Source: Chitinispirillum alkaliphilum
GTDB lineage: Bacteria > Fibrobacterota > Chitinivibrionia > Chitinivibrionales > Chitinispirillaceae
Length of the DNA stretch: 64,000 bases
NCBI GenBank assembly: GCA_001045525.1
Contig: LDWW01000001.1
Coordinates: 186,001 to 250,000 of the forward strand
Direction of reading: 5' to 3'
Shown here: positions 1 to 10,700 of the stretch, piece after piece
Position numbering within the stretch: position 1 is the stretch's first letter
Layout of the letters: each line of letters starts with the position of its first letter
Notes under the pieces: model-generated
Database searches by the model: none
The model's input: the letters and a program-made list of their open reading frames with translations, nothing else
What the model was told of the DNA's origin: nothing
Position numbers and translations under genes: made by a program

Positions 1-187
1 GATTACGTTTGGGGGATAGTATAGGATTGGCAGCTTGAGGATAATATATTGTAGTTATGCGAAGCAGATCATGTTGTTCAGATATGTTCAGCGCATTAGC
101 ATTGTGTATGTGAGCTGTTGAGGAATCACCGACAGTGCAGGAGTAAAAAAGCCCTCTGTGTTTAGTTTATCTGCCTTATACAAAAAA

Positions 188-212
188 AGCCTGAAGAAAA
201 ACTCTTCAGGCT
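188..212 (-). terminator. Rho-independent terminator of the cold-shock gene
   Basis: Perfect 10-bp inverted repeat (arms 188-197 and 203-212, 5-nt loop). Read on the minus strand it is followed by a run of seven T residues at 181-188, the classic intrinsic terminator form. It lies 26 bases after the stop of the leftward cold-shock gene. Confidence 0.85.
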
Positions 213-237
213 AACTTCGACAAAACTGAAAGTGCTA

Positions 238-441
238 TTATAAAGCAGTCACATTCTGAGCGCTTGGCCCTTTGTCACCGGTAACTATTTCGAATTCTAC
301 GTTTTGTCCTTCTTCCAGTTTTTTGAATCCACTGGACTGAATAGCTGAGAAATGGACAAAAACATCTTTTGATCCGTCATCTGGTGAGATGAAACCGAAT
401 CCCTTGCTCTCATTGAACCACTTTACGATTCCTGTAGACAT
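238..441 (-). CDS. Cold-shock domain protein, CspA family
   Basis: A 67-residue single-domain cold-shock protein of the usual family length. RNP1 (KGFGFI, residues 14-19) and RNP2 (VFVHFSAI, residues 27-34) are intact, with the conserved [11 protein letters not shown] start. Proteins of this family bind single-stranded RNA and DNA and act as RNA chaperones in the cytoplasm. The ATG is preceded by AAAGG at a good distance. The 5' untranslated region holds a small hairpin (477-492) and a T-rich stretch, which could be a cold-responsive leader, but that is inference. The gene is monocistronic, with its own terminator downstream. Identification is secure; which Csp paralogue it is cannot be told from sequence. 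Confidence 0.95.
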   Translation of the reverse strand: MSTGIVKWFNESKGFGFISPDDGSKDVFVHFSAIQSSGFKKLEEGQNVEFEIVTGDKGPSAQNVTAL

Positions 442-1043
442 ACTGCACGACCTTTTCTAAAAAAAATAAAATACTTCGGACTCCTGTCCGACATTGAACA
501 CTTTAATATATTTCAGGCAATACCAACAAAGTGAAATTAAATGAAAAAAGAGATTTTTTTTTCATTTAAGTGTTGCTCAGATCTTTTTTAGGGCAGTTGT
601 CATCAGTCCTGTTCTGAGGTACTTCTTGTTTTCTGGTTTTTCGCTGTAAAACGACCAGAAAAACTCCTTTTCAAATTACAAGGTTATTACTGCAGGATAT
701 TGAGTGTTCATCTATATATACGGCTCATTATCCAGATTATTTCCAAATAAAAATCTTATACTGCATACGCTCTGAAAAAGCTCTGGGTTAAGATTGCAGG
801 TTTTATTGACAATGCAACGTATATCTTTGCAGATTGTCATCGGGGCGGGGAGAGCATCTCGTAACGAAGAAAAATTTCTGTATTTTCCTATATTATAAGA
901 GGTCCAATCCGCCCATGTTACATATTTATGTAAGTACATGAACCAGTATTGGATATCTAATAGGCGGCTTATAATTTATGATATTTTCAGCTATCAGAAC
1001 ACAGTGTACAATCGTTGGTTCATGAAGAAGCGTTTAGATAAAT
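442..1043. other. Intergenic region upstream of the cold-shock gene
   Basis: About 600 bases between the divergent cold-shock and phosphatase genes. It must hold both promoters; AT-rich -10-like stretches are present (for example around 505 and 885) but I cannot fix either promoter. A 75-codon leftward frame (712-939) begins with ATG but lacks a ribosome-binding site and resembles nothing I know, so it is not called. No RNA gene is recognisable. Confidence 0.5.
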
Positions 1044-1856
1044 TTGAAAGAGGTGATCGAAATAGAAACTTCAACCGAGAGTTATGGGTTAACGTCTGTG
1101 CTCAATTTTCGTGATTTGGGAGGGTGCCAAACAGAAGATGGGCAACGGGTAAAAAGGGGGGTGCTCTTCAGAAGCGCTTCTCTTGATAGTGCATCAAAGA
1201 AAGATCTTCTGAAACTGTCTTCTCTGGGGATCAGGACAATCTGTGATCTCCGGGCACCGGTTGAAACCCGTTCAAGGCCGGATCGTATCCTGCCGGATTC
1301 CTCGGCCAGGTATGTAAAAATACCCGTGGTTCCCAGAAATATAGAATATATGTGTGCCTACAGAAGGCTTGGGGGGCTTATAAGCGGCAAATTCCGAAAG
1401 ATAGATTTCGAGGAGTTGATGATTGAGCAATACGGGGATTTTGTATTGCGCTTTTCGGCAGAATTCGCCACATTGCTGAAAATTGTATCCTGCAGAGAGA
1501 ATCTGCCAGTTCTGATCCACTGTACCGGAGGAAAGGATCGCACAGGATTTGCCTGTGCACTGATACAGGCTGTACTTGGGGTTTCGGAAAAAACAATCGG
1601 GGATGATTATTTGATGTCCAACAGCAGCATGGCCGGGTTTGAGGAAAAAATGTGGAAAACAATTTTCTTCATGAGGTTCTTTGGAATCACAAGGGAAAAG
1701 TTACTCCCCCTCGTAGAGGTTAGAAAACATTATCTGGATAATTCATTTAATACGATTCGCAAAGAGTACACTACACTTGAGGATTATCTCAAAAAGGGAT
1801 TGGGGCTTGAGAAGAGGTACGCTGCTGAGTTAAGGTCTTTTTTGGTTGAGCCTTAA
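1044..1856 (+). CDS. Tyrosine-protein phosphatase-like protein (Y_phosphatase3 type)
   Basis: A 270-residue cytoplasmic protein of the bacterial tyrosine/dual-specificity phosphatase group. The P-loop HCTGGKDRTG lies at residues 159-168, giving Cys160 as nucleophile and Arg166 for phosphate binding. The N-terminal NFRDLGG (21-27) and LFRSASL (41-47) motifs are typical of the Y_phosphatase3 family, members of which dephosphorylate phosphotyrosine, and some also phosphoinositides. The start is uncertain: TTG at 1044 has no clear ribosome-binding site and GTG at 1053 is an alternative. The gene stands alone and converges with the helicase gene over a shared terminator. The substrate cannot be predicted. 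Confidence 0.85.
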   Translation: MKEVIEIETSTESYGLTSVLNFRDLGGCQTEDGQRVKRGVLFRSASLDSASKKDLLKLSSLGIRTICDLRAPVETRSRPDRILPDSSARYVKIPVVPRNIEYMCAYRRLGGLISGKFRKIDFEELMIEQYGDFVLRFSAEFATLLKIVSCRENLPVLIHCTGGKDRTGFACALIQAVLGVSEKTIGDDYLMSNSSMAGFEEKMWKTIFFMRFFGITREKLLPLVEVRKHYLDNSFNTIRKEYTTLEDYLKKGLGLEKRYAAELRSFLVEP

Positions 1857-1870
1857 AAAATCAGTATAAA

Positions 1871-1905
1871 ACAAACTCCCATTAGACCTGATAGTGGGAG
1901 TTTGT
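1871..1905. terminator. Bidirectional terminator between convergent genes
   Basis: Perfect 11-bp inverted repeat (1871-1881 with 1895-1905, 13-nt loop) between the stops of the phosphatase and helicase genes. A-rich sequence on its left gives a partial T-tract for the minus strand. Its position between two convergent stops supports use in both directions. Confidence 0.65.
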
Positions 1906-1931
1906 AGTAATCGTTTCTCTTAAGGAACTGT

Positions 1932-3428
1932 TTATTTTCCCAAGAGTTTCATCGCTGTTCTTTTGAACCATGAAGATTTTTTAGGAGCCGGAGTTTTATG
2001 CAAAACAGAGGCTGTACTGTTTTGTTTAGAAGTGTTTGCCTGTGGGTGTGAGTGATTCTTGGCCCGGTTAGCTGTTTTGTGTCCTGATTTGTAATTTCTG
2101 CTTTTGGAGGCATGTGAATTGTCCGAACCATTTTGTTTGCGATAATTGCCCCGATTTGAGTTAAACTTAGCTCCCGCTTGCCTTGACTCTGAACTAGAGG
2201 AGTTTCTGTTGGAATTCCTTGATGGGGATGAGTTTCTATTCTGATTGTTTTTTCTATTGCGTTCATTTCGTTTGAAATTTATACCTGCACTCGTATCTTC
2301 CAGATACATATCAGAATCAGCGAAATTAACCGGTATTTTTATATTGGTAAGTTTCTCTATTGGCTCAAGCCCATGTACGTAATCCTCACAGGCAAGCGAA
2401 ATTGCTTTTCCGCTTTTCCCTGCCCTTGCGGTACGACCTATTCGATGGACGTAGTTTTCGCTGTGCTCTGGGATGTCGTAATTTATGACAAGCTCAAGAT
2501 TGTCGATATGAATTCCGCGTGCAGCTACATCTGTAGCAACCAGGTAACGGATCTTTCCGTTTTTAACCTGCTCGACAATGCGTGAACGTTTACCCTGGGG
2601 GAGATCACCTGAGAGGTGCTCACACATATAGCCGTTGTGACGGAGTCTTTGAGCAACGATTCGGGCCTGATCTTTCATGTTTGTAAATATGAGGGCGTTG
2701 TTTGGTGCTTCCTTTTTCAAAATACCCAATAATAGGTTCATCTTCTCGCTGCTCGAAACATGCAAAAGTTCCTGAGTGATCGCATCAACTGTGACTCGCT
2801 CCGATTCGATCTCTATTTCTGTGGGCTCATGCATATATTCCCGTGCAATTTTCCTTACCTCACGGCTGAGAGTTGCACTGAAGAGCATTGTTTGCCGTTC
2901 ACTGCAGGGTGGAAGACTCCTGAGCATCTCGATAATATCGCCCAGAAAACCCATGTCAAAGAGTCTGTCTGCTTCATCAATTACAAAAATACCGATCTCT
3001 TTAAAATCGATTTGCTTTGACTTTTTAAAATCGAGAATCCTTCCCGGAGTACCTATTAGTATGTCAACCCCTTTTGAGAGGAAACTCTGCTGACGCCCAT
3101 ATCCAACTCCGCCATAGAAACTGCAGATACCCAATCCAAGATTATGGCCAAGTAACAACGCTTCCTTTTCTATCTGTACCGCCAGCTCCCGCGTCGGAGC
3201 GATTATCATCGCCTTACTGTGCTTAAGCTTTCCAGAGCGAAGGAGTGCAAAAATCGATACCAGAAAGGCTGCAGTTTTGCCTGTTCCGGTCTGTGATTGC
3301 ACCAGTACGTCTCTGCCTTGAAGAGCATGATGGAGGGTTTGTTTCTGTACCGGCATACACTCCTGGTAGCCGGCATAGTCCAGAGCATGGATGATTTTTT
3401 GATCGAGATTGAACCCGGAAAACTTCAT
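1932..3428 (-). CDS. DEAD-box ATP-dependent RNA helicase (RhlE-like)
   Basis: RNA helicase that remodels RNA and ribonucleoprotein complexes in the cytoplasm. Counted from the chosen ATG, it has the Q motif near residues 5-30, Walker A SQTGTGKT at 45-52, PTRELA, TPGR, the DEAD box at 151-154 and SAT at 184-186. The second RecA domain follows with ATDVAARGI and HRIGRTARAG. The last 130 or so residues are a basic, Asn/Ser/Arg-rich disordered tail, as in RhlE-type and cold-adapted helicases, and probably bind RNA. I chose ATG at 3428 because GGAAAGAG lies just upstream; ATG at 3449 would add seven residues but has no ribosome-binding site. It lies about 1.5 kb from the cold-shock gene, though not in one operon. 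Confidence 0.93.
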   Translation of the reverse strand: MKFSGFNLDQKIIHALDYAGYQECMPVQKQTLHHALQGRDVLVQSQTGTGKTAAFLVSIFALLRSGKLKHSKAMIIAPTRELAVQIEKEALLLGHNLGLGICSFYGGVGYGRQQSFLSKGVDILIGTPGRILDFKKSKQIDFKEIGIFVIDEADRLFDMGFLGDIIEMLRSLPPCSERQTMLFSATLSREVRKIAREYMHEPTEIEIESERVTVDAITQELLHVSSSEKMNLLLGILKKEAPNNALIFTNMKDQARIVAQRLRHNGYMCEHLSGDLPQGKRSRIVEQVKNGKIRYLVATDVAARGIHIDNLELVINYDIPEHSENYVHRIGRTARAGKSGKAISLACEDYVHGLEPIEKLTNIKIPVNFADSDMYLEDTSAGINFKRNERNRKNNQNRNSSPSRNSNRNSSSSESRQAGAKFNSNRGNYRKQNGSDNSHASKSRNYKSGHKTANRAKNHSHPQANTSKQNSTASVLHKTPAPKKSSWFKRTAMKLLGK

Positions 3429-4001
3429 GTGTTCTCTTTCCGCACCCATTTTTTGAGCGCATCTGTGGATTTGTTATCTGCAGGTCATCATTATACCGGA
3501 TATTTATACCTCTTTGGCTGTATTGTCCGGATCTTTTGTTTTCAGAAGGAGAAAATGGGGGGATGATGATCCTGTACTTTTATTACGTATTATTTTCCAA
3601 TTAATTTTTCAAAGTGTATTAGACGTTTTGTAAATGCCGTCTCCTATAATATATGTATTAGCACACATAAGGGTGCACTTAAACTGATATCTAAATTGGA
3701 CTGGGGCAATGCAATCGTAGCTTGTATTTATGTTTTTAACCTTTTTTCAGACAGCTTTGAGATCAAAAAGGGAAGTGCCCCAATAACTGGCGAAACCTGT
3801 TTTTCAGGTTCGGTTTGGTAAAGGAATTTGACTCTCAGGTCTTGATTTTCCCTGCCGGGGGTCTGTATTTTTATTTTCAAACCAAACAGTCTGCATAGAA
3901 TCACCCCTAATAACGGTACTGCAAACTGATTATCTGTATTCATTTAGTTTTTTTTTCTGGTTATTTCAGGCGACTAACTTCTCTTCTCAGGATATTTGCA
4001 T
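3429..4001. other. Intergenic region between helicase and membrane synthase gene
   Basis: About 570 bases between divergent genes. It contains a TATAAT at about 3645 and a short hairpin near 3794-3809. A 71-codon leftward frame (3728-3943) has an ATG but no ribosome-binding site and no recognisable family, so I do not call it. No RNA gene is evident. Confidence 0.45.
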
Positions 4002-6980
4002 ATGCAGGTGTATCTCTATTTTATACTCTTTTTCATTGCCGGAATATCGGGACTTATTTATGAGTCTATTTGGTCTCAATATATAAAACACATACTTGGA
4101 CATGCTGCATATTCACAAACCCTGGTTCTTGTGGTATATATGGGTGGGATGGCGTTGGGGGCATGGATCGTCAGTTCCAAAACTTCAAAGTTGAAAAATC
4201 TTCTATCAAGTTATGCACTGGTTCAGGTTCTTCTTGGTACAGCAGCGCTCTTGTTTCATGGTGTATTCATAAAGTACCTTGATTTCTCCTATGAAACAGT
4301 GTTTCCTTTTCTCAATTCACCTTTTCTGATATCAGTTTACAAGTGGGTTACAGCATCCTTTATCATATTACCTCAATCTATTCTTCTTGGGGCAACATTT
4401 CCCCTGATGGCAGGAGGGGTGATACGCAGATTCCCGGGCTTAAGCGGTTACAAAATTTCTGTGCTCTATTTCGTTAATGCACTGGGGGCATCGCTTGGGG
4501 TAATATGGAGCGGGTTTTTCCTTGTGGAACGCTTTGGGCTGAGAGGGGCTGTTGTCACCGGGGGAATACTGGATATCGTGGTTGGAATGTTGGTTTTTTA
4601 TCTGTTCATGAGAGACAGAAAAATTCAGAGCAGCCTTTTACCAATTGAAATTGATACTCCTGATGAGGAGATACGGTTTGAGATTCCCTCATTTGAACAG
4701 AGGCAAAAGTACTATTACCCTCTGCTGGCTGTAGCATGTCTGACATCAGTTGCTTCATTTATCTATGAAATCGGCTGGATTCGTATGCTGAGTCTTGTAC
4801 TTGGAAGCTCCACTCACTCTTTTGAACTTATGCTTAGCGCCTTTATTCTGGGCCTTGCGTTAGGAAGTTTTTTTATCCGCAATCGTGTTGACAGGATTAA
4901 AAACATCCCAAGGTTTTTGGGTGTTGTGCAGGTAATTATGGGCATAACTGCACTGATGACACTTTTTACATACGGTAACATGTTCAATTTTATGCAGTTT
5001 ACAATGAATGCACTCGAAAGGAATGAACAGGGGTATCTGTTCTTTAATATCATAAGTCACGTTATCTGTCTTATAGTGATGCTTCCTTCGACCATTTGTG
5101 CCGGAATGGTAATTCCCCTCGTGACACACCTTCTCTATAAAAAAGGGTTTGGGGAACAGACTATTGGAAAGGTCTACGCGGTCAACACATTCGGTGGTAT
5201 AGTTGGTGTAATCATGGCAATCTGGATACTGATGCCACTGTTTGGGTTGAGGTTGCTGATCTCTTTGGGCGGAACTTTAGACATAATGATCGGAATGTAT
5301 GTGCTGTATACCTTTACAGAGACAAGAGATGGCTTTCTTAAAACAGCACTCTCTCCTGTATGTGTGGTGATCGTTTTCAGTACACTTGCTTTTGGTAAAA
5401 TTGATCCAATACTAATGGCTTCAGGGGTTTTCAGGTATGGCAACATCTCACGGGATAAGAGTATTATTTCTCATCGTGATGGAAGGGCTGCATCTGTCAG
5501 CTTGTTCTCTACTTCAAACAATCTGGTACTCTCTACAAACGGCAAACCCGATGCAAGTGTAGGGAAAAATGACAGATTCAGCAGTGATGAATACACTATG
5601 GCAATGCTTGGGGTAATTCCGATGGCTGTTAAAGATAGTGCATCGAGTGCTGCTGTAATTGGAATGGGGGCAGGGATGACAAGTCATTTTCTCCTCTACG
5701 ATGAGCAGTTTGAAAATGTTGATGTAATAGAAATAGAGCCTGAGATGTCAAGGGCTGCTAAAAGAATGGGAGAGAGAGTAGAGAACACCTTCATCGATCC
5801 ACGTTCAAGGATCTACTTTGAAGATGCTAAAACTTTCTTCTCTTCACGAAATGAAACGTATGATATTATTATTTCGGAACCATCGAACCCATGGGTCAGT
5901 GGGGTGTCCGGGCTGTTCTCGCGAGAGTTTTTTCATCGCATAGGCAACTACATCAGTAAAGACGGTATACTGGTTCAGTGGTTTCATAAATATGAGTGTG
6001 ATATCTCTATCGTTGTCTCTATTCTTAAAGCCTTACGAGAATCGTTTCCGGTGTATGAGTTGTATGCTGTTGGTTCAGATTACATAATTGTTGCAAGCCA
6101 GAATCCTCAGGCCGATATCAGTATAAAAAGAGACGTCTTTGAGATCCAACCTCTTGGGAACAGTCTAAGTAGAATGGGGTTTTTAAGTATTGATGATATC
6201 AAACTGATACGATTTGCCAATAATACAATTCTTGATCCTCTGATTGATGCATATGATTACCCGGCCAATTCCGATTACCACCCCTTTGTGGATTTACATG
6301 CTGTAAAACACAGGTTTATGGGCAGTTATGTTGAAGAGTTTGACATTATAAGGAGATCTGTGGTACCTGTGAGGAAAATTGCAGAGTGGGATACTTCATA
6401 TATTCATTTCGATCTCGATCGGTTTTTCCCTGATATTTTCAATATGGAAGAAATCTATGATGCTAAAGAGTTGTACCGTATGCTTGTAGAAAGTATTGGA
6501 ATGACAGGTGAATCTCACCCGCTCGGATCATCGGTTATGGTACTGGAGCATTTAAATGTAAATCCTGACAGAGTGAGTTTTTACCAGCTTCAAACTGAAA
6601 TATCCAAAATCCTGGAAAGCACAATGCCCTTTCTCTCTGCTAAAGAGATGAGGGGGATATGGGGATACATAAAAGAGAAAACTTCAGCACTGCAGTTTAC
6701 TGCATCAGAAGAAATATGGATGAAATTCCTTGAAGCTTTGTGTAGTTATGACATGTACAATGTAAACGACTTCTCGAGGCTGCTCATTCCTGATGGAAAC
6801 ATAGCAGATAATCATATCAACAGAGTACTGCTTACTTCACTGTTTGCGTCATCTGCACATATAGGGGATTTCTATGAACTGGATGAAATTTGGGAAAGAT
6901 ACAGCAGCAGAAATTATCCACATCTGATTGTAAGGCTTGCAAGAGATATTGCTCTTTCAAGAAGAGAAGAGCAGTCTTAA
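4002..6980 (+). CDS. Polytopic membrane protein fused to a spermidine-synthase-like domain
   Basis: About 992 residues. The N-terminal half holds two sets of hydrophobic segments (about residues 1-210 and 240-480), each with a GLIYE/SFIYE-type signature early on, as expected for an internally duplicated membrane transporter-like part. The C-terminal half is a Rossmann methyltransferase/spermidine-synthase fold, with the nucleotide loop VIGMGAGMTSHF near residue 550, acidic VIEIEPEM after it, and SEPSNPWVSG near 627. The last motif marks the fused membrane-SpeE family rather than classical SpeE, so aminopropyl transfer is not certain. ATG at 4002 is chosen because AGGA lies nine bases upstream; TTG at 3996 is possible. 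It is probably co-transcribed with the FMN-binding gene 27 bases downstream. Substrate unknown. Confidence 0.8.
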   Translation: MQVYLYFILFFIAGISGLIYESIWSQYIKHILGHAAYSQTLVLVVYMGGMALGAWIVSSKTSKLKNLLSSYALVQVLLGTAALLFHGVFIKYLDFSYETVFPFLNSPFLISVYKWVTASFIILPQSILLGATFPLMAGGVIRRFPGLSGYKISVLYFVNALGASLGVIWSGFFLVERFGLRGAVVTGGILDIVVGMLVFYLFMRDRKIQSSLLPIEIDTPDEEIRFEIPSFEQRQKYYYPLLAVACLTSVASFIYEIGWIRMLSLVLGSSTHSFELMLSAFILGLALGSFFIRNRVDRIKNIPRFLGVVQVIMGITALMTLFTYGNMFNFMQFTMNALERNEQGYLFFNIISHVICLIVMLPSTICAGMVIPLVTHLLYKKGFGEQTIGKVYAVNTFGGIVGVIMAIWILMPLFGLRLLISLGGTLDIMIGMYVLYTFTETRDGFLKTALSPVCVVIVFSTLAFGKIDPILMASGVFRYGNISRDKSIISHRDGRAASVSLFSTSNNLVLSTNGKPDASVGKNDRFSSDEYTMAMLGVIPMAVKDSASSAAVIGMGAGMTSHFLLYDEQFENVDVIEIEPEMSRAAKRMGERVENTFIDPRSRIYFEDAKTFFSSRNETYDIIISEPSNPWVSGVSGLFSREFFHRIGNYISKDGILVQWFHKYECDISIVVSILKALRESFPVYELYAVGSDYIIVASQNPQADISIKRDVFEIQPLGNSLSRMGFLSIDDIKLIRFANNTILDPLIDAYDYPANSDYHPFVDLHAVKHRFMGSYVEEFDIIRRSVVPVRKIAEWDTSYIHFDLDRFFPDIFNMEEIYDAKELYRMLVESIGMTGESHPLGSSVMVLEHLNVNPDRVSFYQLQTEISKILESTMPFLSAKEMRGIWGYIKEKTSALQFTASEEIWMKFLEALCSYDMYNVNDFSRLLIPDGNIADNHINRVLLTSLFASSAHIGDFYELDEIWERYSSRNYPHLIVRLARDIALSRREEQS

Positions 6981-7007
6981 TTCATATTAACTACCAAGGA
7001 TCAAAGT

Positions 7008-7424
7008 ATGAAAAGGAAGCATAAGGCTTTAATCGCAATTTTTCTGGTAATCGGTATCGGTTTGTTTTTCGGAGTCAGAGGGGTGCGCTCCATTGTTGAA
7101 AAATTAAATGCCGGGGTTGAACATATGGAGAATATGGATTTTTCCGATCTGGATCTTAAGTTGATTGAAAACGGAACTTATGAAGGCAGTTATTCCGTTT
7201 TCCCGATATCTGTTAAGGTGAAAGTGACAGTTGAAAATCACAAAATTACCTCCATTGAGCTTATCAGGCACAGCAATGGCAGGGGAGCTCCCGCAGAAAA
7301 AATTATTGACAAGGTATTGAAGAAACAAAGTTTACAGGTTGATGCTGTTTCCGGAGCAACCTACAGCAGTAATGTTATCTTGAAAGCCATAGAGAATGCC
7401 CTGGTTGAGGATAATGACCAGTAA
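7008..7424 (+). CDS. Membrane-anchored FMN-binding domain protein
   Basis: A 138-residue protein with one N-terminal membrane segment (about residues 6-28) and an FMN_bind domain (about 55-135). Residues 112-118, DAVSGAT, fit the DxxSGAT flavinylation site, in which an ApbE-type transferase attaches FMN to Thr118 through a phosphodiester bond. Such domains carry electrons on the outer face of the membrane in RNF, NQR and flavin-based extracellular electron transfer. It follows the membrane synthase gene by 27 bases and is probably in the same transcript. No apbE or other redox partner lies in the window, so its electron donor and acceptor are unknown. Confidence 0.85.
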   Translation: MKRKHKALIAIFLVIGIGLFFGVRGVRSIVEKLNAGVEHMENMDFSDLDLKLIENGTYEGSYSVFPISVKVKVTVENHKITSIELIRHSNGRGAPAEKIIDKVLKKQSLQVDAVSGATYSSNVILKAIENALVEDNDQ

Positions 7425-7758
7425 TAACTGACAGGTCTTATTAGCCTGCACAGCAGTGAAAAGGCGAAGCTTGAAAGGATATAGAAAAAGTTATTTACTG
7501 GCGTAACAGCCTGGGTAAAAATTAAAATCCATTGTGATAAAAATTCTAAAATGCACTCTTGCTTGCGCATTCCAAAAGAACCCTCCTGAAGTGTGATAAA
7601 GGCCGAAAATGTTCTGTATACTCACTTGAATTTTATAAAACACAGAAAAACTGGACCATTTATACCAATTACTGTATTATATATATTACAACATATATAA
7701 TGAATATAAGCGAGCTGAATACATTTTAAGGCTGCATGATACCGGGAAGGCTCTCTTT
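7425..7758. other. Intergenic region upstream of giant gene 1
   Basis: 334 bases, AT-rich on the right. Holds the candidate promoter at 7696-7701 listed separately, and an 8-bp inverted repeat (TTATATAT / ATATATAA) overlapping it. I see no terminator after the FMN-binding gene and no coding frame. Confidence 0.4.
7696..7701 (+). promoter_or_regulatory. Candidate -10 element of giant gene 1
   Basis: TATAAT in the context ACATATATAATG, 57 bases before the chosen start. A near-identical context (ACAATATATAATG) lies 59 bases before the paralogous giant gene 2. The -35 region is poor in both. Confidence 0.4.
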
Positions 7759-10700
7759 TTGATTGTGAATTTGTTCCAAAACCTCCACGCTCCCCAAAAA
7801 AACAGGGTTAAATTCCAAAACACCCTGTTCCATGGTACACTTTTTCCCTTGTTTTTGATATATCTCTTTGTGTCAGGTGTGTGGGTTACTGTCGAGGGCC
7901 AGGTAGATGGATACAGCACAGTGGGTACATTAAAATTCAGCGGCTCAGAAGGGAGTGGAAATTCTATAACCCGTTCAACTGAGGTAGGTGGAGAATCCTT
8001 TAATGCAATACTTCGGGATACATCGTGGGATAACTTCATTTTTGAGTCTGGAGAATGGGATGTCGGCGCTGAAATGTGGACGGAAGCGGGAGCGATAATT
8101 TTCAGGTATAATGAGGACCATGGGACTTATTACTCAGTTACGATATTACGGGATCATCAAGGAAGACTGATACAGTTAAAAAAGGATAACATCAATTGTG
8201 GCAATAGTACCGGGCAGATTGCTTCATACCAGTCAACCTCAGCCGTCACGTCGCTTGAAATAAAGGCCAACGGTGATTCAATCAAAATATGGGTTAATGG
8301 CATACTTCGTATAGATGTTTCAGACAATTCCTATTCATCTGGAAAATTTGGTTTTGCTGCTGGCAGCCTTAATTATGGTCCTGGTGAAACCATGGCATGG
8401 CACGATGTCTCATGGACAGAACTTGTAACAGCCGGAGACCGGGTAAAAGAGGACAACACCGACAATCTCGATCTGAGCTCAAGCTGGGTTGGGGGAACTG
8501 TTCCCACGAATGTGGACACCGCGGTCTGGGATACTACTGTCACTACTGCAAATACGGTAATCATGGGTTCTGATGCTGAGTGGAATAAGCTCAGAATTGC
8601 TCATCCTGGTGGTGATGTTGCCATAAACAACAATACGCTGACCCTTGGTGCAGGCGGGATTGACATGAGTGATGCAGAAGTAGACCTTTCCATAGGCAGC
8701 GCTGTTATTCTGGGGGCAAGCCAGACCTGGAATGTGGCAGGCGGACGAACTCTTACATCAAGCGGAGCGGTGGGGGGCTCTTCCAGTCTCACCAAATCAG
8801 GAGCAGGTACTCTTACACTTTTAGGAGACAACACTTTTTCAGGGGATGTGAATTTTCCTTACGTAAATTATGCTGAGTTTACTGACCACGGAGCCATAAG
8901 AGTGGCCCACGACAATGCACTTGGAAGCGGATTCAAAAATGTCAATTTGCTGAGCTCCAGCCAGGCTGTAAATCGAATTGAACTCATTGATAATGTATCT
9001 GTCAGCGGTGTCAATATCAGAACAAGAGGCCGGTCATCAACTGACAACAGACATGTTTTTCTCAGCAATATATCCGGCAACAATACCTGGAGCGGCAATA
9101 TATCCATAATAGATTACGGTGGTGGTTATGCCATAGAGTCTAAATCTGACACACTTACTCTTGCCGGTTCAATCCAAACAGATCTGGAAGATCCACGCAC
9201 TTACCAATTTATGGGTGACGGTGTAATAGATATTGCCGGAGAGATTACAGATCACAATGCTTCTGTTTCGGTTGTCAAAAAGGGTAACGGTACGATGGTT
9301 TTATCAAATGACAACACCTACACGGGCTTAACCACCATAAACTCAGGGGTATTTATTGTAAATGGTTCAATTTCTTCTGGTGCTGGACAGGTGACCGTTG
9401 CTTCTGGTGCAACCCTCGCAGGAACAGGTACTGTGGGTGGTTTTGTCAATGTGGAACAAGGAGCAACCGTTTCTCCGGGAAACAGCGGACCCGGCAAACT
9501 GACATTGGCGAACGGACTCACTCTCAACAGTACTTCCATTCTCAATTTTCATCTGGGTACGCAAGCCGACACCATTGCGGTGACTGGAGACCTGGTTCTT
9601 GACGGAGAACTTAACATAACAGCAGGTACTGGTTTTGGAGAAGGCTCCTATACTATTATCACCTATACCGGGAGTTTAACTAATAATACTCTGGTGGCCG
9701 GTGCAACTCCCGGCGGATACTGTTATGAGTTTGAAATCGATACAGAAGAGAAAGAAGTTATTCTGCATGTATATACTCCGTCTGTCGGAGGAACCCTAAG
9801 CGGTGGTGACACTCCAATTTATCTGGGAGAGGAAACCGGTAATATGATTCTAAGTGATCATACAGGGGATGTAGTGAAATGGCAAAGACGGGTTGATGGC
9901 GGCGGATGGTCGGACATTGAGAACACCGGTACACTCTATTCAGATCAACCTCCTTCTGACGGGCAATGGGATTACCGGGTAATAGTAAAAAACGGAACCT
10001 GTGGTGAGGACACCTCTTCCATACGCACTATTGTTGTAAATACTTTGAGCTCCAGGGGAGGCAAAATTACGATAGAAGCAGCGGAAACTGAACCTGATAC
10101 TCTGACTGATACACTTGTTCTCACCAGAAGGGTACTCAGAAATGATCAATATACATCATCTGGTTACGATGGAGGAGAAGCTGGAGAATGGTTAAGGCAT
10201 TCTGGAACGGTACGGGAAACGATGATGAGGGCTGATCTTTCTGATATTCCTTCCGATGCCAAAATATTATCGGCTAAGGTTAAAATCCATGTAACAGACA
10301 TCAATTTTCCAACCATTTCCCCAACTATTTACCTGTACGAACAAGACAAGGGAGAATATGATCCCGAAGCAGAATATAGCACTTATGAGCCAACAGCATG
10401 GAGTAATCAGTTAGCAGGTAAAGGAATCGCCTGGAATGATGATGTAAACCAATGGTATGCTTTTGAAAGTGAAAACATAAGGAATTTGGTTCAAAGTTGG
10501 ATTAAAGAAGGAAAAAACAATGAGGGGTTCGTACTTGCCGGGGACGTTAGGTGGGCAAGCGGGATAATAACTTTCAGTGATGCTATATTAGTTTTAGAGT
10601 ATGAAGACAGCGGCGCGGAAGGCGATAGTCTTGACATCTGCTACGGGGCGTCCACCTCCATTATGACTCTCAGAGATCATGTGGGGGATGTACTGAAATG

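Noticed and set aside
712-939. 75-codon leftward frame between cold-shock and phosphatase genes
   Set aside because: It has an ATG but no ribosome-binding site, no recognisable motif and no partner gene.
3728-3943. 71-codon leftward frame before the membrane synthase gene
   Set aside because: The ATG follows an A-rich stretch without a ribosome-binding site; the sequence is not family-like.
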